Of a stretch of DNA of 64,000 nucleotides, positions 52,802 to 63,394 are shown piece by piece. The first letter of the stretch is position 1, and every line of letters begins with the position of its first letter. Position numbers and translations under genes: made by a program. The notes under the pieces were generated by a model. That model made no database searches and was not told the origin of the DNA. It worked only from the letters and a program-made list of their open reading frames with translations. The DNA comes from Brachycybe producta (Eukaryota > Arthropoda > Diplopoda > Playtdesmida > Andrognathidae), in NCBI GenBank assembly GCA_036925085.1, contig JAUPFP010000077.1:62001-126000 (forward strand), given 5' to 3'.

Positions 52802-54148
52802 ACTTCTTCGACTACTTCGACTTCTTCGACTACTTCGACTTCGACTTCTTCGACTTCGACTTCGACTTCTTCGACTTCGACTTCTTCGACTTCTTCGACT
52901 TCTTCGAATTCTTCGACTTCTTCGACTTCGAATTCTTCGACTTCTTCGACTTCGAAATCTTCGACTTCTTCGACTTCGAATTCTTCGACTTCTTCGACTT
53001 CGAATTCTTCGACTTTTTCGACTTCGAATTCTTCGACTTCTTCGACTTCTTCGACTACGACTTCGACTTCTTCGACTACTTAGACTTCTTCGACTACTTA
53101 GACTTCTTCGACTTCTTCGACTTCGAACTCTTCGACTTCGAATTCTTCGACTTCTTCGACTTCTTCGACTTCTTCGACTTCTTCGACTTCTTCGACTTCT
53201 TCGACTTCTTCGACTTCTTCGACTTCTTCGACTTCGACTTCTTCGACTTCGACTTCTTCGACTTCGACTTCTTCGACTTCGACTTCGACTTCTTCGACTT
53301 CGACTTCGAATTCTTCGACTTCGACTTCGAATTCTTCGACTTCGACTTCGAATTCTTCGACTTCTTCGACTTCGAATTCTTCGACTTCTTCGACTTCGAC
53401 TTCTTCGACTACTTCGACTTCGACTTCGACTTCTTCGACTTCGACTTCGACTTCTTCGACTTCGACTTCGACTTCTTCGACTTCGACTTCTTCGACTTTG
53501 ACTTCGACTTCTTCGACTTTGACTTCTTCGACTTCGACTTCGACTTCGACTTCTTCGACTTCGACTTCTTCGACTTCGACTTCGACTTCGACTTCTTCGA
53601 CTTCGACTTCTTCGACTTCGAATTCTTCGACTTCTTCGACTACTTCGACTACTTCGACTTCTTCGACTACTTCGACTTCGACTACTTCGACTTCTTCGAC
53701 TTCGACTTCGACTTCTTCGACTTCGACTTCGACTTCTTCGACTACTTCGACTTCGACTACTTCGACTTCGACTTCGACTTCTTCGACTTCTTCGACTTCT
53801 TCGACTTCTTCGACTTCGACTTCTTCGACTTCGACTTCTTCGACTTCGACTTCTTCGACTTCGACTTCTTCGACTTCGACTTCTTCGACTTCTTCGACTT
53901 CTTCGACTTTTTCGACTTCTTCGACTTCTTCGACTTCTTCGACTTCTTCGACTTCGACTTCTTCGACTTCGACTTCTTCGACTTCGACTTCTTCGACTTC
54001 GACTTCTTCGACTTCGACTTCGACTTCGACTTCGACTTCTTCGACTTCGACTTCGACTTCTTCGACTTCGACTTCGAATTCTTCGACTTCTTCGACTTCG
54101 AATTCTTCGACTTCTGCGACTACGACTTCGACTTCTTCGACTACTTAG
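52802..54148 (+). repeat. Nested GAA-rich block, copy 2 of 3, with a replaced part
   Basis: The start and end match 45,983-47,233 at offsets of about 6,819 to 6,915 bp. Between about 53,050 and 53,260 it carries TAC-GAC, two TTAGAC words, GAACTC and a 9-bp run instead of the 15-bp material of the other copies. The inserted order resembles the triple TTAGAC part near 9,860-9,930, which suggests exchange between block types. TTCTGCGAC near 54,114 and TTTTTC near 53,909 are private variants. Confidence 0.7.
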
Positions 54149-54973
54149 ACTTCTTCGACTACTTCGACTTCTTCGACTTCGACTTCTTCGACTTCGACTT
54201 CGACTTCTTCGACTTCGACTTCTTCGACTTCGACTTCTTCGACTTCGACTTCTTCGACTTCGACTTCTTCGACTTCGACTTCTTCGACTTCGACTTTGAC
54301 TTCTTCGACTTCTTCGACTTCGACTTCTTCGACTTCGACTTCTCCGACTTTGACTTCTCCGACTTCGACTTCTTCGACTTCGACTTCTTCGACTTCGACT
54401 TCTTCGACTTCGACTTCTTCGACTTCGACTTCTTCGACTTCGACTTCTTCGACTTCGACTTTGACTTCTTCGACTTCGACTTCGATTTCGACTTCGACTT
54501 CGACTTCGACTTCTTCGACTTCGACTTCTTCGACTTCGACTTCTTCGACTTCGACTTCTTCGACTTCGAATTCTTCGACTTCTTCGACTTCTTCGACTAC
54601 TTCGACTTCTTCGACTACTTCGACTTCGACTACTTCGACTTCGACTACTTCGACTTCGACTTCGACTTCTTCGACTTCGACTTCTTCGACTTCGACTTCT
54701 TCGACTTCGACTTCGACTTCTTCGACTTCTTCGACTTCGACTTCGACTTCTTCGACTTCGACTTCGACTTCTTCGACTTCGACTTCGACTTCTTCGACTT
54801 CGACTTCGACTTCTTCGACTTCGACTTCGAATTCTTCGACTTCTTCGACTTCGAATTCTTCGACTTCTTCGACTTCGAATTCTTCGACTTCTTCGACTTC
54901 GAATTCTTCGACTTCTTCGACTTCGAATTCTTCGACTTCTTCGACTACGACTTCGACTTGTTCGACTACTTAG

Positions 54974-55444
54974 ACTTCTTCGACTTCTTCGACTACTTCG
55001 ACTTCTTCGACTTCGAATTCTTCGACTTCTTCGACTACTTCGACTTCGACTTCTTCGACTTCGACTTCTTCGACTTCGACTTCGACTTCTTCGACTTCGA
55101 CTTCGACTTCTTCGACTTCGACTTCTTCGACTTCGACTTCTTCGACTTCGACTTCTTCGACTTCGACTTCTTCGACTTCGACTTCGACTTCTTCGACTTC
55201 TTCGACTTCGACTTCGACTTCTTCGACTTCGACTTCGACTTCTTCGACTTCGACTTCGACTTCTTCGACTTCGACTTCGACTTCTTCGACTTCGACTTCG
55301 AATTCTTCGACTTCTTCGACTTCGAATTCTTCGACTTCTTCGACTTCGAATTCTTCGACTTCTTCGACTTCGAATTCTTCGACTTCTTCGACTTCGAATT
55401 CTTCGACTTCTTCGACTACGACTTCGACTTGTTCGACTACTTAG
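54974..55444 (+). repeat. 470-bp tandem duplication before the second 13-kb copy
   Basis: The landmarks ending at 54,973 and 55,444 are of the same subfamily, and the units before each (21-bp units, then five GAATTC words 24 bp apart) match at a distance of about 470 bp. It is a local duplication at the join between the 13-kb copies. Confidence 0.65.
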
Positions 55445-57089
55445 ACTTCTTCGACTTCTTCGACTACTTCGACTTCTTCGACTTCGAATTCTTCGACTTC
55501 TTCGACTACTTCGACTTCGACTTCTTCGACTTCGACTTCTTCGACTTCGACTTCGACTTCTTCGACTTCGACTTCGACTTCTTCGACTTCGACTTCTTCG
55601 ACTTCGACTTCTTCGACTTCGACTTCTTCGACTTCGACTTCGAATTCTTCGACTACTTCGACTACTTCGACTTCGACTACTTCGACTTCGACTTCTTCGA
55701 CTTCGACTTCGACTTCTTCGACTTCTTCGAATACTTCGACTTCGACTACTTCGACTTCGACTTCTTCGACTTCGACTTCGACTTCTTCGACTTCGACTTC
55801 TTCGACAACGACTTCTTCGACTTCGACTTCGACTTCTTCGACTTCGACTTCGACTTCTTCGACTTCGACTTCGACTTCTTCGACTTCGACTTCGACTTCT
55901 TCGACTTCGACTTCTTCGACTTCGACTACTTCGACTTCGACTTCTTCGACTTCGACTTCGACTTCTTCGACTTCGACTTCTTCGACTTCGACTTCTTCGA
56001 CTTCGACTTCGACTTCTTCGACTTCGACTTCGACTTCTTCGACTTCGACTTCGACTTCTTCGACTTCGACTTCTTCGACTTCGACTTCTTCGACTTCGAC
56101 TTCTTCGACTTCGACTTCTTCGACTTCGACTTCTTCGACTTCGACTTCTTCGACTTCGACTTCTTCGACTTCGACTTCGACTTCTTCGACTTCGACTTCT
56201 TCGACTTCGACTTCTTCGACTTCGACTTCTTCGACTTCGACTTCTTCGACTTCGACTTCTTCGACTTCGACTTCTTCGACTTCGACTTTGACTTCTTCGA
56301 CTTCGACTTCGACTTCTTCGACTTCGACTTCTTCGACTTCGACTTCTCCGACTTCGACTTCTCCGACTTCGACTTCTTCGACTTCGACTTCTTCGACTTC
56401 GACTTCTTCGACTTCGACTTCTTCGACTTCGACTTCTTCGACTTCGACTTCTTCGACTTCGACTTTGACTTCTTCGACTTCGACTTCGACTTCGACTTCT
56501 TCGACTTCGACTTCTTCGACTTCGACTTCTTCGACTTCGACTTCTTCGACTTCTACTTCTTCGACTTCGAATTCTTCGACTTCTTCGACTTCTTCGACTA
56601 CTTCGACTTCTTCGACTACTTCGACTTCGACTACTTCGACTTCGACTACTTCGACTTCGACTACTTCGACTTCGACTTCGACTTCTTCGACTTCGACTTC
56701 TTCGACTTCGACTTCTTCGACTTCGACTTCTTCGACTTCCACTTCTTCGACTTCCACTTCTTCGACTTCGACTTCGACTTCGACTTCGACTTCGACTTCT
56801 TCGACTTCGACTTCTTCGACTTCTTCGACTTCGACTTCTTCGACTTCGACTTCGACTTCTTCGACTTCGACTTCTTCGACTTCTTCGACTTCGACTTCTT
56901 CGACTTCGACTTCGACTTCAACTTCGACTTCTTCGACTTCGACTTCTTCGACTTCGAAGTCTTCGACTTCTTCGACTACATCGACTACTTCGACTTCTTC
57001 GACTTCGAAGTCTTCGAAGTCTTCGACTTCTTCGACTACTTCGACTACTTCGACTTCTTCGACTTCTTCGACTACTTCGACTTCGACTA

Positions 57090-57125
57090 CTTCGACTTCG
57101 ACTACTTCGACTTCGACTTCTTCGA
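57090..57125 (+). other. Junction of a 306-bp deletion relative to copy 1
   Basis: Copy 1 continues from TAC words near 43,690 through more TAC words, a GACGAC at 43,771 and many 15-bp units. Copy 2 passes directly from TAC words into 15-bp units. The offset falls from 13,413 bp (42,875/56,288) to 13,107 bp (44,296/57,403), which is 306 bp, a multiple of three. It could be a deletion in copy 2 or an insertion in copy 1. Confidence 0.75.
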
Positions 57126-59065
57126 CTTCGACTTCTTCGACTTCGACTTCTTCGACTTCGACTTCTTCGACTTCGACTTCGACTTCTTCGACTTCGACTT
57201 CGACTTCTTCGACTTCGACTTCGACTTCTTCGACTTCGACTTCGACTTCTTCGACTTCGACTTCGACTTCTTCGACTTCGACTTCGAATTCTTCGACTTC
57301 GACTTCGAATTCTTCGACTTCTTCGACTTCGAACTCTTCGACTTCTTCGACTTCGAATTCTTCGACTTCTTCGACTACGACTTCGACTTGTTCGACTACT
57401 TAGACTTCTTCGACTACTTCGACTTCTTCGACTTCGAATTCTTCGACTTCTTCGACTACTTCGACTTCGACTTCTTCGACTTCGACTTCTTCGACTTCGA
57501 CTTCGACTTCTTCGACTTCGACTTCTTCGACTTCGACTTCTTCGACTTCGACTTCGAATTCTTCGACTTCGACTTCGAATTCTTCGACTTCTTCGACTTC
57601 GAATTCTTCGACTTCTTCGACTTCGAATTCTTCGACTTCTTCGACTTCGAATTCTTCGACTTCTTCGACTTCGAATTCTTCGACTTCTTCGACTACGACT
57701 TCGACTTGTTCGACTACTTAGACTTCTTCGACTACTTCGACTTCTTCGACTTCGAATTCTTCGACTTCTTCGACTACTTCGACTTCGACTTCTTCTACTT
57801 CGACTTCTTCGACTTCGACTTCTTCGACTTCGACTTCTTCGACTTCGACTTCTTCGACTTCGACTTCTTCGACTTCGACTTCTTCGACTTCGACTTCTTC
57901 GACTTCGACTTCTTCGACTTCGACTTCTTCGACTTCGACTTCTTCGACTTCGACTTCTTCGACTTCGACTTCTTCGACTTCGACTTCGACTTCTTCGACT
58001 TCGACTTCTTCGACTTCGACTTCTTCGACTTCGACTTCTTCGACTTCGACTTCTTCGACTTCGACTTCTTCGACTTTGACTTCTTCGACTTTGACTTCTT
58101 CGACTTTGACTTCTTCGACTTCTTCGACTTCGACTTCGACTTCTTCGACTTCGACTTCTTCGACTTCTTCGACTTCTTCGACTTCGACTTCTTCGACTTC
58201 GACTTCGACTTCTTCGACTACGACTTCTTCGACTTCGAAGTCTTCGACTTCTTAGACTACATCGACTACTTCGACTTCTTCGACTTCGAAGTCTTCAACT
58301 TCTTCGACTACTTCGACTACTTCGACTTCTTCGACTACTTCGACTTCGACTACTTCGACTACTTCGACTTCTTCGACTTCGACTTCTTCGACTTCGACTT
58401 CGACTTCTTCGACGACTTCGACTTCGACTTCTTCGACTACTTCGACTTCGACTTCGACTTCGACTTCTTCGACTTCTTCGACTTCTTCGACTTCTTCGAT
58501 TTCGACTTCTTCGACTTCGACTTCTTCGACTTCGACTTCTTCGACTTCGACTTCTTCGACTTCGACTTCTTCGACTTCGACTTCTTCGACTTCGACTTCT
58601 TCGACTTCGACTTCTTCGACTTCTTCGACTTTGACTTCTTCGACTTCGACTTCTTCGACTTCGACTTCTTCGACTTCGACTTCTTCGACTTCGACTTCTT
58701 CGACTTCGACTTCGACTTCTTCGACTTCGACTTCTTCGACTTCGACTTCTTCGACTTCGACTTCTTCGACTTCGACATCTTCGACTTCGACTTCGACTTC
58801 TTCGACTTCGACTTCGACTTCTTCGACTTCGACTTCGACTTCTTCGACTTCGACTTCGACTTCTTCGACTTCGACTTCTTCGACTTCGACTTCGACTTCT
58901 TCGACTTCGACTTCGAATTCTTCGACTTCGACTTCGAATTCTTCGACTTCTTCGACTTCGAATTCTTCGACTTCTTCGACTTCGAATTCTTCGACTTCTT
59001 CGACTTCTTCGACTTCGAATTCTTCGACTTCTTCGACTACGACTTCGACTTGTTCGACTACTTAG

Positions 59066-60322
59066 ACTTCTTCGACTACTTCGACTTCTTCGACTACTTC
59101 GACTTCGACTTCTTCGACTTCGACTTCGACTTCTTCGACTTCGACTTCTTCGACTTCTTCGACTTCTTCGAATTCTTCGACTTCTTCGACTTCGAAATCT
59201 TCGACTTCTTCGACTTCGAAATCTTCGACTTCTTCGACTTCGAATTCTTCGACTTCTTCGACTTCGAATTCTTCGACTTTTTCGACTTCGAATTCTTCGA
59301 CTTCTTCGACTTCGAATTCTTCGACTTCTTCGACTTCGACTTCTTCGACTACTTCGACTTCGACTTCGACTTCTTCGACTTCGACTTCGACTTCGACTTC
59401 TTCGACTTCGACTTCTTCGACTTCTTCGACTTCTTCGACTTCTTCGACTTCGACTTCTTCGACTTCGACTTCTTCGACTTCAACTTCGACTTCTTCGACT
59501 TCGACTTCGAATTCTTCGACTTCGACTTCGAATTCTTCGACTTCGACTTCGAATTCTTCGACTTCTTCGACTTCGAATTCTTCGACTTCTTCGACTTCGA
59601 CTTCTTCGACTACTTCGACTTCGACTTCGACTTCTTCGACTTCGACTTCGACTTCGACTTCTTCGACTTCGACTTCTTCGACTTTGACTTCGACTTCTTC
59701 GACTTTGACTTCTTCGACTTCGACTTCGACTTCGACTTCGACTTCTTCGACTTCGACTTCTTCGACTTCGACTTCGACTTCGACTTCTTCGACTTCGACT
59801 TCTTCGACTTCGAATTCTTCGACTTCTTCGACTACTTCGACTACTTCGACTTCTTCGACTACTTCGACTTCGACTACTTCGACTTCTTCGACTTCGACTT
59901 CGACTTCTTCGACTTCTTCGACTTCGACTTCGACTTCTTCGACTACTTCGACTTCGACTACTTCGACTTCGACTTCGACTTCTTCGACTTCTTCGACTTC
60001 TTCGACTTCTTCGACTTCTTCGACTTCGACTTCTTCGACTTCGACTTCTTCGACTTCGACTTCTTCGACTTCGACTTCTTCGACTTCGACTTCTTCGACT
60101 TCGACTTCTTCGACTTCGACTTCTTCGACTTCTTCGACTTCTTCGACTTCTTCGACTTCGACTTCTTCGACTTCGACTTCTTCGACTTCGACTTCGACTT
60201 CGACTTCGACTTCTTCGACTTCGACTTCGACTTCTTCGACTTCGACTTCGAATTCTTCGACTTCTTCGACTTCGAATTCTTCGACTTCTTCGACTACGAC
60301 TTCGACTTCTTCGACTACTTAG
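59066..60322 (+). repeat. Nested GAA-rich block, copy 3 of 3
   Basis: Lies 13,083 to 13,089 bp from copy 1 and is closer to it than to the 52.8-kb copy: both have two GAAATC words near the start and lack the replaced part seen at 53,050-53,260. This is expected if the 13-kb unit was duplicated after the nested block had spread. Confidence 0.75.
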
Positions 60323-63300
60323 ACTTCTTCGACTACTTCGACTTCTTCGACTTCGACTTCTTCGACTTCGACTTCGACTTCTTCGACTTCGACTTCTTCG
60401 ACTTCGACTTCTTCGACTTCGACTTCTTCGACTTCGACTTCTTCGACTTCGACTTTGACTTCTTCGACTTCGACTTCGACTTCTTCGACTTCGACTTCTT
60501 CGACTTCGACTTCTCCGACTTCGACTTCTCCGACTTCGACTTCTCCGACTTCGACTTCTTCGACTTCGACTTCTTCGACTTCGACTTCTTCGACTTCGAC
60601 TTCTTCGACTTCGACTTCTTCGACTTCGACTTCTTCGACTTCGACTTCTTCGACTTCGACTTTGACTTCTTCGACTTCGACTTCGACTTCGACTTCGACT
60701 TCGACTTCGACTTCTTCGACTTCGACTTCTTCGACTTCGACTTCTTCGACTTCGACTTCTTCGACTTCGACTTCTTCGACTTCGAATTCTTCGACTTCTT
60801 CGACTTCTTCGACTACTTCGACTTCTTCGACTACTTCGACTTCGACTACTTCGACTTCGACTTCGACTTCTTCGACTTCGACTTCTTCGACTTCGACTTC
60901 TTCGACTTCGACTTCTTCGACTTCCACTTCTTCGACTTCCACTTCTTCGACTTCCACTTCTTCGACTTCGACTTCTTCGACTTCGACTTCGACTTCTTCG
61001 ACTTCGACTTCTTCGACTTCTTCGACTTCGACTTCTTCGACTTCGACTTCGACTTCTTCGACTTCGACTTCTTCGATTTCTTCGACTTCGACTTCTTCGA
61101 CTTCTTCGACTTCGACTTCGACTTCGACTTCGACTTCTTCGACTTCGACTTCTTCGACTTCGACTTCTTCGACTTCGAAGTCTTCGACTTCTTCGACTAC
61201 ATCGACTACTTCGACTTCTTCGACTTCGAAGTCTTCGAAGTCTTCGACTTCTTCGACTACTTCGACTACTTCGACTTCTTCGACTTCTTCGACTACTTCG
61301 ACTTCGACTACTTCGACTTCGACTACTTCGACTTTGACTACTTCGACTACTTCGACTACTTCGACTACTTCGACTTCTTCGACTTCGACTTCTTCGACTT
61401 CGACTTCGACTTCTTCGACGACTTCGACTTCGACTTCTTCGACTACTTCGACTTCGACTTCTTCGACTTCTTCGACTTCTTCGACTTCGACTTCTTCGAC
61501 TTCGACTTCTTCGACTTCGACTTCTTCGACTTCGACTTCTTCGACTTCGACTTCTTCGACTTCGACTTCTTCGACTTCTTCGACTTCGACTTCTTCGACT
61601 TCGACTTCTTCGACTTCGACTTCTTCGACTTCGACTTCTTCGACTTCGACTTCGACTTCTTCGACTTCGACTTCTTCGACTTCGACTTCTTCGACTTCGA
61701 CTTCGACTTCGACTTCTTCGACTTCGACTTCGACTTCTTCGACTTCGACTTCGACTTCTTCGACTTCGACTTCGACTTCTTCGACTTCGACTTCGACTTC
61801 GAATTCTTCGACTTCGACTTCGAATTCTTCGACTTCTTCGACTTCGAATTCTTCGACTTCTTCGACTTCGAATTCTTCGACTTCTTCGACTACGACTTCG
61901 ACTTGTTCGACTACTTAGACTTCTTCGACTACTTCGACTTCTTCGACTTCGAATTCTTCGACTTCTTCGACTACTTCGACTTCGACTTCTTCGACTTCGA
62001 CTTCGACTTCTTCGACTTCGACTTCTTCGACTTCGACTTCTTCGACTTCGACTTCTTCGACTTCGACTTCGAATTCTTCGACTTCGACTTCGAATTCTTC
62101 GACTTCTTCGACTTCGAATTCTTCGACTTCTTCGACTTCGAATTCTTCGACTTCTTCGACTACGACTTCGACTTGTTCGACTACTTAGACTTCTTCGACT
62201 ACTTCGACTTCTTCGACTTCGAATTCTTCGACTTCTTCGACTTCGAATTCTTCGACTTCTTCGACTACGACTTCGACTTGTTCGACTACTTAGACTTCTT
62301 CGACTACTTCGACTTCTTCGACTTCGAATTCTTCGACTTCTTCGACTACTTCGACTTCGACTTCTTCGACTTCGACTTCTTCGACTTCGACTTCTTCGAC
62401 TTCGACTTCTTCGACTTCGACTTCTTCGACTTCGACTTCTTCGACTTCGACTTCTTCGACTTCGACTTCTTCGACTTCGACTTCTTCGACTTCGACTTCT
62501 TCGACTTCGACTTCTTCGACTTCGACTTCGACTTCTTCGACTTCGACTTCTTCGACTTCGACTTCTTCGACTTCGACTTCTTCGACTTCGACTTCTTCGA
62601 CTTCGACTTCTTCGACTTCGACTTCTTCGACTTCGACTTCTTCGACTTCGACTTCTTCGACTTCGACTTCTTCGACTTCGACTTCGACTTCTTCGACTTC
62701 TTCGACTTCGACTTCTTCGACTTTGACTTCTTCGACTTTGACTTCTTCGACTTTGACTTCTTCGACTTCGACTTCTTCGACTTCTTCGACTTCGACTTCG
62801 ACTTCTTCGACTTCGACTTCTTCGACTTCTTCGACTTCTTCGACTTCTTCGACTTCGACTTCTTCGACTTCGACTTCTTCGACTTCGACTTCGACTTCGA
62901 CTTCGACTTCTTCGACTACGACTTCTTCGACTTCGAAGTCTTCGACTTCTTAGACTACATCGACTACTTCGACTTCTTCGACTTCGAAGTCTTCAACTTC
63001 TTCGACTACTTCGACTACTTCGACTTCTTCGACTTCTTCGACTACTTCGACTTCGACTACTTCGACTACTTCGACTTCTTCGACTTCGACTTCTTCGACT
63101 TCGACTTCTTCGACTTCGACTTCGACTTCTTCGACGACTTCGACTTCGACTTCTTCGACTACTTCGACTTCGACTTCGACTTTGACTTCTTCGACTTCTT
63201 CGACTTCGACTTCTTCGACTTCGACTTCTTCGACTTCGACTTCTTCGACTTCGACTTCTTCGACTTCGACTTCTTCGACTTCGACTTCTTCGACTTCGAC

Positions 63301-63390
63301 TTCTTCGACTTCTTCGACTTTGACTTCTTCGACTTCAACTTCTTCGACTTCGACTTCTTCGACTTCGACTTCTTCGACTTCGACTTCGAC

Positions 63391-63394
63391 TTTT
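63391..63394 (+). other. Single-T deletion in a T run
   Basis: The sequence reads GACTTTTCGAC with four T, where the corresponding place in the upstream copy (50,332-50,336) has five T. The flanks match on both sides, including the preceding TTTGAC and TTCAAC variants. It is the second register break in the window. Homopolymer miscount during sequencing is a plausible cause, and a recent mutation is the alternative. Confidence 0.85.

Larger units (their letters stand above)
42008..55444 (+). repeat. 13-kb higher-order unit, copy 1
   Basis: A long unit whose marker series recurs downstream. It has two TTCTCCGAC words near 42,934-42,954, two TTCCAC near 43,321, GAACTC near 44,224, GACGAC at 45,313, TAG-TAC-ATC at 45,153, three TTCTCCGAC near 47,424-47,455, three TTCCAC near 47,828, GACGAC at 48,328 and 50,080, and landmarks at 44,296, 45,982 and 48,865. 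The offset to the second copy is 13,437 bp at the start and about 13,050 to 13,107 bp later. The part from about 51,070 to 55,444 has no counterpart before the window ends. Confidence 0.85.
32320..63390 (+). other. Stop-free Phe/Asp reading phase, segment 2 (probably not a gene)
   Basis: After the indel at 32,318-32,321 the same TTC/GAC reading continues one register over, again without a stop, until a one-base deletion at 63,391-63,394. The only possible starts are TTG codons, the first at 40,270. Composition and unit structure match segment 1. The variants TCC (Ser), CAC (His) and ATC/GTC (Ile/Val) are commoner here. This describes the triplet regularity of the array and is not a gene call. 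Confidence 0.55.
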
